NCBI GenBank assembly: GCA_016205905.1
Contig: JACQSP010000025.1
Location: 1 to 10,164, forward strand
Reading direction: 5' to 3'
Source: Candidatus Woesearchaeota archaeon
GTDB taxonomy: Archaea > Nanobdellota > Nanobdellia > Woesearchaeales > DSVV01
DNA length: 10,164 nt
Within the stretch, counting starts at the first letter, position 1. Each line of letters opens with the position of its first letter. The notes below the pieces were generated by a model. It saw only the letters and a program-made list of their open reading frames with translations. It did not search any database and was not told where the DNA came from. Positions 1 to 6,216 of the stretch are shown here, piece after piece. The translations under genes were made by a program, and so were the position numbers.

Positions 1-16
1 AATAACTAATTAACAA

Positions 17-77
17 ATAATCATTGTATAAAATATACATAAAATATACTTACTGTGAAGATAATCACTGTATAAAA
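17..77 (+). promoter_or_regulatory. Tandem TATA-containing repeat, likely rpsE-operon promoter
   Basis: A 17-base unit occurs at 17-33 and 61-77 with one mismatch, and each copy ends in TATAAAA (27-33 and 71-77). TATAAAA is a good archaeal TATA box. From the second copy, transcription would start near base 100, leaving a leader of about 10 bases before the uS5 ATG at 111. The first copy could be an upstream alternative promoter or simply a duplication. No SD-like motif better than AAGGT (98-102) is present. The repeat and the TATA boxes are seen directly; promoter use is inferred. Confidence 0.5.
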
Positions 78-110
78 ACTAAATTAATAAAACAATCAAG
101 GTAACAAATA

Positions 111-1055
111 ATGGCAAAAGAAAAAACAAGAAAAACAAAAGAAACAAAGGAAGTAAAAGGATTAAAAGAAGAGAAAACAAAAGAACCATCTGAGGCTGAA
201 GCAGCTGATGATTTAGATGTGAAACCTGTTGTTGAGCCAAGCGAGGTTGTTGAAGTAATATCTAAAGAAGAGATTGAGAAGAAAGAAGAAGAGAAACAAC
301 TGCCTACAAAATCATTCAACAAAGATAAATGGACACCAAAAACAAGCCTCGGCAAAAAAGTCAAGGATGGAAAAATTGATGATATTGATTATATACTTGA
401 TAATGGCTTGAAAATCCTCGAATCAGAGATTGTAGATGCCTTAATGCCTGACATGGAAACAGATTTACTGTTAATTGGCCAGTCAAAGGGTAAGTTTGGC
501 GGCGGACAAAGAAGAGTTTTCAGGCAAACACAGAAAAAAACCAAGGAAGGCAATAAGCCGCATTTTGCAACATATGCTGTTATCGGCAATAAAAATGGCT
601 ATTTTGGAATAGGTTATGGTAAAGCAAAAGAAACAGTTCCTGCAAGGGAAAAAGCAATTAGGCAGGCAAAACTAAATGTTCGTAAAATTTCACGCGGCTG
701 CGGTTCGTGGGAATGCAACTGTGGAAATCCGCACACGATACCTTTCCAAGTAGAAGGCAAATGCGGATCTTCCATTGTTAAATTATTTCCTGCTCCTAAA
801 GGTACAGGTTTATGTATAGAAAAAGAAAGCGCAAAAATCCTGAAATTGGCAGGAATAAAAGATGTATGGTCAAAATCAGCAGGCCAAACCGGAACAAAAT
901 TAAATCATTTAAAAGCATGCGTTCAAGCATTAGATAATTTGTTAAGAACAAGGTTATCTTTTACGCAAAAAAAAGACATGAATGTTGTTGAAGGAAAATT
1001 ACAGTCTTCAATATCATCGGATGTTACAGATAGTACAAATGTTGAAGAAGAGTAA
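111..1055 (+). CDS. rpsE: 30S ribosomal protein uS5, archaeal type, with charged N-terminal extension
   Basis: uS5 is a small-subunit ribosomal protein near the mRNA entry channel and the decoding site. The core starts near residue 73 (KWTPKTSLGKKVKDG). The double-stranded-RNA-binding-like N domain holds FGGGQRRVFRQT (129-140) and GYFGIGYGKAKETVPAREKA (163-182). The second domain begins with the archaeal/eukaryotic signature RGCGSWECNCGNPH (195-208) and continues through LFPAPKGTGL (225-234) and AGIKDVWSKSAGQT (247-260). At 314 aa it is much longer than a typical archaeal uS5 of little over 200 aa: residues 1-72 are a Lys/Glu-rich low-complexity extension, and a short polar, acidic tail follows residue 282. 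The ATG at 111 has a weak SD-like AAGGT at 98-102. It is the first gene of the visible operon, ahead of uL30, the usual archaeal order. Confidence 0.97.
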   Translation: MAKEKTRKTKETKEVKGLKEEKTKEPSEAEAADDLDVKPVVEPSEVVEVISKEEIEKKEEEKQLPTKSFNKDKWTPKTSLGKKVKDGKIDDIDYILDNGLKILESEIVDALMPDMETDLLLIGQSKGKFGGGQRRVFRQTQKKTKEGNKPHFATYAVIGNKNGYFGIGYGKAKETVPAREKAIRQAKLNVRKISRGCGSWECNCGNPHTIPFQVEGKCGSSIVKLFPAPKGTGLCIEKESAKILKLAGIKDVWSKSAGQTGTKLNHLKACVQALDNLLRTRLSFTQKKDMNVVEGKLQSSISSDVTDSTNVEEE

Positions 1056-1206
1056 GAAAATGAAGCATTAATTTTGACATTGATTTTCATACAACTAAAA
1101 AACAAAAAACAGAAAAAAATAACAAAGAAACAACAAGAAAACAATAAAAATTGACAAAGAAACAATAAAAGACAATAAATAATAAAAATTAACTGTTTGA
1201 TCAAAA

Positions 1207-1659
1207 ATGAAACAAGCCAAAGAAACAAAAAACAAGAAAGAATACAAGGCAAAGAGTGTAGTACATGCTAAAGGCCAAGAACCTTTAATTGCTGTTATAA
1301 GAGTTAGAGGTCATTTAAGGGTAAGCGAAAAAATAAATGATACTCTTGGTATGTTAAATGTGTACAGAGTAAATTATTGCAGTGTACAAAAAGCTACTCC
1401 TTCAATTATGGGAATGGTAAAAAAAGTTAAAGATACTGTTACTTGGGGGGAGATTGACGAAGCAACCCTCAAAAGATTGATTGAAGAAAAAGGCGAGCCA
1501 AATCCAGACGACAAAAAAAAGACAAAATCATTTTTCAGATTAAATGCCCCTTTGAAAGGATATGGCCGAAAAGGCATAAAAAGGCCGTTCAAGATTGGCG
1601 GTGCATTGGGGTATAGAGGAGCAAAGATTAATGATTTAATAAACAGGATGATTCATTAA
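1207..1659 (+). CDS. rpmD: 50S ribosomal protein uL30, archaeal type
   Basis: uL30 is a large-subunit protein. The long form of 150 aa is the archaeal/eukaryotic type (the L7 family in eukaryotes), not the short bacterial form of about 60 aa. The core begins at residue 27 with LIAVIRVRGHLRVSEKINDT, followed by TLGMLNVYRVNYCSV (46-60) and a C-terminal part rich in Gly and basic residues, FFRLNAPLKGYGRKGIKRPF (109-128), ending GGALGYRGAKINDLINRMIH. Residues 1-24 are a lysine-rich lead-in (KQAKETKNKKEYKAK) resembling the uS5 extension. The start has TGAT at 1198-1201, matching the end of the archaeal SD GGTGAT, five bases before the ATG. It lies 151 bases after uS5 across an A-rich spacer with no gene. 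Confidence 0.96.
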   Translation: MKQAKETKNKKEYKAKSVVHAKGQEPLIAVIRVRGHLRVSEKINDTLGMLNVYRVNYCSVQKATPSIMGMVKKVKDTVTWGEIDEATLKRLIEEKGEPNPDDKKKTKSFFRLNAPLKGYGRKGIKRPFKIGGALGYRGAKINDLINRMIH

Positions 1660-1781
1660 GTTTTATTGCAGATTGAATGAGAAAAGTTTAACTAAAGCCA
1701 ACTAAAACTAAATTTACGATAAATGAAATAAACAATATACACAATAATATGATTAAAAATAAAGTAATGATGTGATTAAAA

Positions 1782-2366
1782 ATGCCAGCAAGAAGAAGAA
1801 GAAAAACATCCAGACAACGAGGAACACATACCCATGGTTGGGGCGCTAAGAAAAAGCATCGTGGCAGTGGCCATAGAGGAGGATATGGTATGGCAGGAAC
1901 AGGCAAAAGAGCCGATGCTAAAAAACCATCCATCTGGAAAGAAGATTATTTTGGAAAATATGGTTTCGTAAGGCCAAGAAGCTGCGGCACTCAAGGAATT
2001 AATATTTCATACTTTGAAGAAAAATATCAAACCTTGCTTAATGAAGGATTAATTAAAGAAGAGCAGGGTTTTTCAGTTATTGACACTTCAAGTTTTAAGA
2101 TGAACAAATTACTTAGCTGCGGCACGCCTACTAAAAAATATAGGATTACAACAGATTATGCCAGCAAAAATGCAATCGAGAAAATAAAGGCCAAAGGCGG
2201 CGAAGTAATCCTTAACAGAGAAGTCAAAGTCAAGAAAGATCCAAAGAAGGAAAATACAGATAAGAATAGTAATAAAGAAAAAGCTTCTGTTAAAGAAAAT
2301 TTACCTAAAAAAGATGAAAAGAACCCTCAACCTCACAAGCAGGAAAATGGGAAACAAGTTAAATAA
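1782..2366 (+). CDS. rplO: 50S ribosomal protein uL15, archaeal type, with charged C-terminal tail
   Basis: uL15 is a large-subunit assembly protein rich in Gly and basic residues. The N-terminus shows the expected RNA-binding pattern: RRRRKTSRQRGTHTHGWG (4-21), KKKHRGSGHRGGYGMAGTGK (23-42), then WKEDYFGKYGF (52-62). The globular C-terminal part carries INISYFEEKY (73-82) and a Gly-rich region near residues 139-147 (GGEVILNRE). From about residue 150 to 194 the protein is a Lys/Asn/Glu-rich low-complexity tail, beyond the length of compact archaeal homologues. The ATG at 1782 follows GTGAT (1772-1776) with a five-base spacer; a very similar ATGATTAAAAAT lies 23 bases upstream (1749-1760). The gene sits between uL30 and secY as in most archaeal spc-type operons. 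Confidence 0.96.
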   Translation: MPARRRRKTSRQRGTHTHGWGAKKKHRGSGHRGGYGMAGTGKRADAKKPSIWKEDYFGKYGFVRPRSCGTQGINISYFEEKYQTLLNEGLIKEEQGFSVIDTSSFKMNKLLSCGTPTKKYRITTDYASKNAIEKIKAKGGEVILNREVKVKKDPKKENTDKNSNKEKASVKENLPKKDEKNPQPHKQENGKQVK

Positions 2367-2450
2367 AAAGTATAAAGAAAATAAATTAAATTAAAATATT
2401 TCATTAAATTTACAATAAATATAAATATGACTGAATAAAGAGGATAAGTT

Positions 2451-3878
2451 ATGGCATGGTATCATCCAATATTATATAATCTTCCTGAAGTTGCTGGTCC
2501 AACACAAAAAAAGTTATCCTTCTCAGAAAAGCTTAAATGGACAGGCTTAATTTTAGCATTATTCTTTATTTTAGGTATTGTTCCTTTATTTGGTTTGGGA
2601 GATAATGCATTATCAAGATTCGAATTTTTATCCTTAATCTTAGGAGCAAGCTTTGGTTCAATAATTTCATTAGGTATTGGCCCATTAGTTACGGCATCTA
2701 TCGTTCTGCAATTACTGAATGGTTCAGGTATTGTAAAATTTGATCTTACAACTCTTGAAGGGAAAAAAACATTTCAAGGCGTGAACAAATTATTATCTGT
2801 ATTTTTTATAATATTTGAAGCTGCAATTTATGTATTCATGGGTGGTTTAGCGCCTTCACAACAATTGGCAGGAACATCATTATATTTTTCACTTGAACTT
2901 TTGTTAGTATTTCAGCTTACATTAGGCGGAATATTAATCATGTTAATGGATGAGATTGTAAGCAAGTGGGGTTTTGGCTCAGGCATTTCTTTGTTCATTG
3001 CAGCAGGTGTTTCTAAGACAATATTTATTCAACTATTCAGCTGGGTTTCTAACAGCCAAGCAGGAGGAGATGTTACTTACTCTGTAGGTTATGTTCCGCA
3101 ATTGTTTCAAGCATTGGGTGCAGGTGACCCACAAACTGCATTTACAGCAGTAGCTATCATTATCTCAACTATTGTTGTGTTTGTGATTGCAGTATATATT
3201 CAAGCAATGAAAGTAGAAATTCCTTTATCATTTGGTCGTGTTAGAGGGCATGGAATAAGATGGCCATTAAGTTTCACATATGCAAACGTATTGCCTGTCA
3301 TATTAGTTTCTGCGCTGTTGGCTAATATGCAGTTATGGGCGAAATTATTAGAGAATTGGGGTTTTCCAATCTTAGGCAAAATTGGGTCAAACGGGGTTGC
3401 TGTATCTGGACTAGTATCTTGGCTTTATGTTCCGGGTGGAAGCAAAGGATTAGTTGGATTAATTCTCACACAAGGCGGATTTGGTATCGGTTTTAGGCCA
3501 TATTTACAAGCATTAATTTATATGCTGATTATGATCTGCGGTTGTGTATTATTTAGTTATTTTTGGGTGCAAACGTCAGGCATGGACCCAAAATCACAGG
3601 CTAAGCAAATGATTAATTCTGGACTGACAATACCTGGCTTTAGACGAGATGAACGAATTTTAGAAAGATTATTAGAAAGATATATTACACCATTGACAAT
3701 AATGGGCGGCGCGACAATAGGATTTTTATCAAGTGTAGCAGATGTTTTGGGCGCAATTGGTTCTGGTACAGGTATTATGCTTACTGTTATGATTATTTAC
3801 AGATTATATGAAGATATTGCAAAACAACATATGATGGATATGCACCCTATGTTAAGAAAAATGATGGGCGGCGAGTGA
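2451..3878 (+). CDS. secY: Protein translocase subunit SecY (Sec61 alpha homologue)
   Basis: SecY is the pore-forming subunit of the SecYEG/Sec61 channel, which exports and inserts proteins co-translationally at the cytoplasmic membrane. It has 475 aa, the usual length, and about ten hydrophobic segments can be seen: roughly 31-49, 60-90 (with the plug region before it), 113-132, 146-166, 178-197, 228-250, 277-294, 355-373, 411-430 and 434-452. Family features include LPEVAGPTQKKLSFSEKLKW at the N-terminus (11-30), MDEIVSKWGFGSGISLFIAA (166-185), the cytosolic loop IPLSFGRVRGHGIRWPLSF (257-275) contacting the ribosome, and the C5 loop PGFRRDERILERLLERYI (395-412). The start has a clear SD, AGAGGAT (2439-2445), five bases before the ATG. 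In many archaea adk follows secY; here a structured gap follows instead. Confidence 0.98.
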   Translation: MAWYHPILYNLPEVAGPTQKKLSFSEKLKWTGLILALFFILGIVPLFGLGDNALSRFEFLSLILGASFGSIISLGIGPLVTASIVLQLLNGSGIVKFDLTTLEGKKTFQGVNKLLSVFFIIFEAAIYVFMGGLAPSQQLAGTSLYFSLELLLVFQLTLGGILIMLMDEIVSKWGFGSGISLFIAAGVSKTIFIQLFSWVSNSQAGGDVTYSVGYVPQLFQALGAGDPQTAFTAVAIIISTIVVFVIAVYIQAMKVEIPLSFGRVRGHGIRWPLSFTYANVLPVILVSALLANMQLWAKLLENWGFPILGKIGSNGVAVSGLVSWLYVPGGSKGLVGLILTQGGFGIGFRPYLQALIYMLIMICGCVLFSYFWVQTSGMDPKSQAKQMINSGLTIPGFRRDERILERLLERYITPLTIMGGATIGFLSSVADVLGAIGSGTGIMLTVMIIYRLYEDIAKQHMMDMHPMLRKMMGGE

Positions 3879-3885
3879 GCGTATA

Positions 3886-4066
3886 GGTGAGTTGTTTATT
3901 TGTCACCTTCGTAACTACTAAGCCTGCCAGTCAGCTTTGGCGAAAACGCGAAAAATGAAGCGCAGAAGAACAACTGAGTTTCCAATTATTTTCGCTTCCT
4001 TTATAGTTTTACGAGACAAAATTGCAAAGCTGACAAATTGAAGGCAGGCTTAATAGTTGCTCACCT
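3886..4066 (+). other. Nested inverted repeat between secY and the EMC3-like gene; possible structured RNA
   Basis: Three pairs of arms nest in order. AGGTGAG (3886-3892) is complementary to CTCACCT (4060-4066). AACTACTAAGCCTGCC (3913-3928) pairs with GGCAGGCTTAATAGTT (4043-4058) in 15 of 16 positions. TCAGCTTTG (3931-3939) pairs perfectly with CAAAGCTGA (4025-4033). The interior of about 85 bases can form further short stems, for example GAAGCG (3957-3962) with CGCTTC (3993-3998). AGGTGA could also pair locally with TCACCT at 3903-3908, so two closing folds are possible. The element could be a structured RNA, an operon-internal processing or attenuation site, or a small terminal-inverted-repeat remnant. 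No motif of SRP RNA or RNase P RNA was recognised. The repeats are seen directly; the function is unknown. Confidence 0.55.
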
Positions 4067-4108
4067 TCTTCATTATTATCTTTATTAATCTCTTCAAAGA
4101 GGTAAATC

Positions 4109-4936
4109 ATGGTTTTTGATGCTATACTTAATCCACTATTTTCTCCGTTGCTAATGCTGCCTTATTTATTATCTATTATTTTAATTTCTTTTATTATTTC
4201 TCTGATAATTGTCCTTATCTACAAGAAATTCACAGACCAAACAATGATGAAAGCATTGAAAGATGAGATTAAAGATTTACAGGACAAAATGAAAAATCTT
4301 CGTGATAATCCTAAAGAAATGATGAGTGTCCAAAAACGTGCAATGGAATCTAATTTCAAGTATATGATGCATTCAATGAAACCAACACTTATTACTTTCA
4401 TTCCTATTCTTATTATTTTTGGATGGCTTAATACACATATGGCTTATTATCCATTGGTAGAAAATCAGGAGTTTAATGTAATACTAGATTTTAAAGAAGG
4501 GTTTAATATAAACAATACAGAAAGCATGAACTTTGTTGAAATGATGAATGTTCAGGATATGGAAGTATTAAACGGCGTTAATCAAACAATAGTTGATAAT
4601 AAAGCAAAGTTTATCATGAAAGGCAAAGCTGGCGAATATACGCTTAAATTCAAATACTTAAATGAAAACAATCCTGAAGAATATCCAGAAGAGTATACCA
4701 AAGATATAATCATTACAACAAGTGTTGGTGACAGAGTTTACAAAGCTCCTGTTCAAGCTAATCGGGGTAAAATAATTAAGATGATTACAGTCAGCAATGA
4801 AAAAATCTTAGCATTCAAAAATACACCTATTGTTAAAGATATACCATGGATAAAGACCTTTGGATGGTTAGGATCATATATTGTATTCTCGATAATATTC
4901 AGTTTAAGCTTTAGAAAGCTGTTGAAGGTTTATTAA
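4109..4936 (+). CDS. EMC3/TMCO1-like (DUF106) membrane protein, Oxa1/YidC superfamily
   Basis: This is a probable archaeal membrane insertase-type protein related to YidC, Oxa1, Get1 and EMC3. Visible features in order: a hydrophobic segment at about 15-38; a charged, probably coiled-coil cytosolic stretch (45-70, KALKDEIKDLQDKMKNL) with the family-like Met/Lys-rich region MMSVQKRAMESNFKYMM (71-87); a second membrane segment at about 92-107 ending GWLNTHMAYYP; an insert of about 130 residues (115-245) that looks soluble and beta-rich; and a third membrane segment, FGWLGSYIVFSIIFSLSFRK (251-270), the best family signature. At 275 aa it is longer than compact DUF106 proteins because of that insert, which should face outside. 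SD GAGGT (4099-4103) lies five bases before the ATG. Its place next to secY and eL34 is the standard archaeal context and fits co-translational insertion. Confidence 0.88.
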   Translation: MVFDAILNPLFSPLLMLPYLLSIILISFIISLIIVLIYKKFTDQTMMKALKDEIKDLQDKMKNLRDNPKEMMSVQKRAMESNFKYMMHSMKPTLITFIPILIIFGWLNTHMAYYPLVENQEFNVILDFKEGFNINNTESMNFVEMMNVQDMEVLNGVNQTIVDNKAKFIMKGKAGEYTLKFKYLNENNPEEYPEEYTKDIIITTSVGDRVYKAPVQANRGKIIKMITVSNEKILAFKNTPIVKDIPWIKTFGWLGSYIVFSIIFSLSFRKLLKVY

Positions 4937-5044
4937 CTTCTGAGTCGCTTTAAAATCCAAATCTTATACAAATTTAGCAGTAATATTATATATCCAAATG
5001 AAGAAGTTACATATTGAACTAGTCTTTAGGCGACTCGTAAGTTA
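4934..5044 (+). other. Long imperfect stem just after the EMC3-like gene
   Basis: The stem begins at the stop codon. TAACTT (4934-4939) pairs with AAGTTA (5039-5044). After a two-base mismatch on each side, GAGTCGC (4942-4948) pairs perfectly with GCGACTC (5030-5036). TAAA (4951-4954) may pair with TTTA (5025-5028). The loop of about 70 bases is AT-rich and contains ATCCAAAT twice. It may protect or process the 3' end of the secY/EMC3 transcript, or be a remnant of a lost gene. The pairing is seen directly; the role is unknown. The rest of the gap, 5045-5140, shows no supported gene. Confidence 0.4.
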
Positions 5045-5141
5045 TTAAGAACTTTACCAAACACTAACAATAACTGAAGAAACAATGTGTAGCGCTGGCG
5101 ATATATGTCACTGCGGAACAAACAGCCCAAGAAACAACAAC

Positions 5142-5174
5142 ATTTAAAAACCCCCCTTATTTTCTTTAAGTACT
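5142..5174 (+). promoter_or_regulatory. TATA promoter giving a probably leaderless eL34 transcript
   Basis: ATTTAAAAA (5142-5150) is centred about 29 bases before the eL34 ATG, which places the start of transcription at or very near that ATG. No SD motif lies between the box and the ATG, unlike the other + strand genes after uS5, which fits a leaderless message. A run of six C's (5151-5156) directly after the box is unusual in this AT-rich setting. It suggests that eL34, and perhaps eL14, have their own promoter separate from the secY transcript. Confidence 0.5.
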
Positions 5175-5441
5175 ATGCCAGCACCAAGATATAGATCAAG
5201 GTCTTTAAGACGAGTGTTTGTAAGAACACCTAGTGGTAAGTCTGTTTTACATTACAGAAAAAGAAAGCCATCTAAAGCACAATGCGGTAATTGCGGCGCT
5301 CTTTTGAAGGGTGTGCCAAGAGAAAGACCTTTTAAGATGCAAAACATGCCGAAAACACACAAAAGGCCAGAAAGACCATACGGCGGTGTTTTGTGCAGCA
5401 AATGTACAAGAATTAAAATAAAAGCAATGGCTAGACAATAA
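5175..5441 (+). CDS. rpl34e: 50S ribosomal protein eL34
   Basis: eL34 is a small zinc-ribbon protein of the archaeal and eukaryotic large ribosomal subunit, absent from bacteria. At 88 aa it is the normal archaeal size. The N-terminus is basic (PAPRYRSRSLRRVFVRTPSG). Four cysteines form two CxxC pairs, C37/C40 in QCGNCG and C74/C77 in LCSKC, as expected for zinc binding. Between them lie the family motifs LLKGVPRERPFKM (43-55) and KRPERPYGG (63-71). The start at 5175 is supported by the match from the first residues and by a TATA box about 29 bases upstream. In many archaea it lies in the cluster DUF106, cmk, eL34, eL14; here cmk is missing. Confidence 0.97.
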   Translation: MPAPRYRSRSLRRVFVRTPSGKSVLHYRKRKPSKAQCGNCGALLKGVPRERPFKMQNMPKTHKRPERPYGGVLCSKCTRIKIKAMARQ

Positions 5442-5531
5442 TTAGCAAAATAATAAATATACTAAAAGCATTGGATGATTAGTCATAATTACATATACTC
5501 AATATTCATATAATCATTAATATCAATAGGA

Positions 5532-5618
5532 AATCTCTTATGTTTGCAGGCGACTGCAAAACCAGATTAAACGTTTAGATTAAACGCAGTAATCTAACAA
5601 GAAGCATAACGAGAGATT
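5532..5618 (+). promoter_or_regulatory. Predicted three-way-junction leader RNA of eL14
   Basis: Stem 1 pairs AATCTCT (5532-5538) with AGAGATT (5612-5618) and continues as TATG (5539-5542) with CATA (5605-5608), leaving a three-base bulge. Hairpin 2 is TTTGCA, loop GGCGAC, TGCAAA (5543-5560). Hairpin 3 is TTAGATTA, loop AACGCAG, TAATCTAA (5575-5597). A second copy of AGATTAAACG (5564-5573) could compete for the 3' arm of hairpin 3, which would allow two alternative folds. The closing stem ends two bases before the eL14 SD AGGTGA (5621-5626). This layout fits translational control of a ribosomal protein gene. All helices are read by eye from one sequence, so regulation is inference. Confidence 0.4.
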
Positions 5619-5631
5619 GTAGGTGAAGAAA

Positions 5632-6060
5632 ATGTTTGAAATAGGAAGATTATGTGTAAAGATTGCAGGCAGAGATGCAGGCAAGAAATGTGTTGTAATA
5701 GATGTTCTTGATAATAATTTTGTTTTGGTTGATGGCCAGACCAGAAGAAGAAAGTGTAATATGCGCCATCTTGAGCCTTTGGACAAGATTATAAGCCTAA
5801 CTAAAAACGCTTCCAATGACGAGGTTATTCGCGCTCTAAAAGAAGAAAGTATTGGATGTGAAGAGAAAAAAGAAGCTAAACACAAACAATCACAAAGGCC
5901 AACCAAAAAGAAAGCAGTAAAGAAAAAGTTAGAAGAAGCTAAACCAAAAAAAGTAAAGACAAAAGAAGCTAAAGAGACAAAGAAAGAAAATACTGAAAAC
6001 CCAGAGAAAACAGAAACTAAAAAAAAGAGCATTAATAAGGAACATAAATCTGTGGAGTAA
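5632..6060 (+). CDS. rpl14e: 50S ribosomal protein eL14 with Lys/Glu-rich C-terminal extension
   Basis: eL14 is an archaeal/eukaryotic large-subunit protein with an SH3-like (KOW-type) barrel. The core spans about residues 1-75: MFEIGRLCVKIAGRDAGKKC, then VVIDVLDNNFVLVDGQTRRR (21-40), and KCNMRHLEPLDKIISL (41-56). Residues 78-142 are a strongly charged low-complexity tail, not part of the usual archaeal domain of under about 100 aa. The ATG at 5632 is preferred because AGGTGA (5621-5626) is a near-perfect SD with a five-base spacer. A GTG three codons upstream (5623) lies inside that SD and is unlikely to be the start. From ATG the protein is 142 aa. It follows eL34 by 190 bases, and cbf5, often next in archaea, does not follow. 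Confidence 0.95.
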   Translation: MFEIGRLCVKIAGRDAGKKCVVIDVLDNNFVLVDGQTRRRKCNMRHLEPLDKIISLTKNASNDEVIRALKEESIGCEEKKEAKHKQSQRPTKKKAVKKKLEEAKPKKVKTKEAKETKKENTENPEKTETKKKSINKEHKSVE

Positions 6061-6090
6061 GAATTAAGTAAATTGTATTAGTTTAGCTGG

Positions 6091-6125
6091 TTTATTGTTT
6101 TTTAATTTTCTAGATATCTTTTTCT
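6091..6125 (+). terminator. T-rich termination region after eL14
   Basis: T-rich tracts (TTGTTTTTTAATTTTC around 6095-6110, then TCTTTTTCTCG) begin 34 bases after the eL14 stop. Archaeal RNA polymerase terminates at such U-rich tracts without needing a hairpin. The position, before convergent genes on the other strand, supports this role. Confidence 0.35.
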
Positions 6126-6144
6126 CGTTTACAATCCTGTTTCT

Positions 6145-6186
6145 CGCTCGCAACCCGTTTGTGGGACGCAGTCCACCGTCTCATGA
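6145..6186 (+). repeat. 42-bp dispersed repeat, copy A
   Basis: This copy matches 10101-10142 in the same orientation at 39 of 42 bases. The core GTGGGACGCAGTCCAC (6161-6176) can form a small hairpin with one bulged G, and the unit ends in TCATGA. Both copies lie in non-coding DNA, and together they bracket the pheS-pheT-tRNA unit. It could be a REP-like intergenic repeat, a small RNA element, or a trace of recombination. No similarity to a named family is claimed. Confidence 0.85.
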
Positions 6187-6216
6187 ATTAAACTGTTTGC
6201 CGCATAATAACTGTTT

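Noticed and set aside
3955..4041. 28-codon ORF (MKRRRTTEFPIIF...) inside the secY/EMC3 gap
   Set aside because: No SD or promoter before it, it lies within the nested inverted repeat, and it resembles no family I know. It is most likely a chance reading frame.
3886..4066. SRP RNA or RNase P RNA
   Set aside because: The conserved helix 8 motif of SRP RNA and the conserved regions of RNase P RNA are not visible. A covariance-model scan would settle it.
5085..5147. 20-codon ORF (MCSAGDICHCGTNSPRNNNI) before eL34
   Set aside because: There is no SD, and its end overlaps the eL34 TATA box. The cysteine-rich look is suggestive but too short to support.
5623..5631. GTG as the eL14 start
   Set aside because: The GTG is part of the SD AGGTGA serving the ATG at 5632, and eL14 homologues begin at about that Met.
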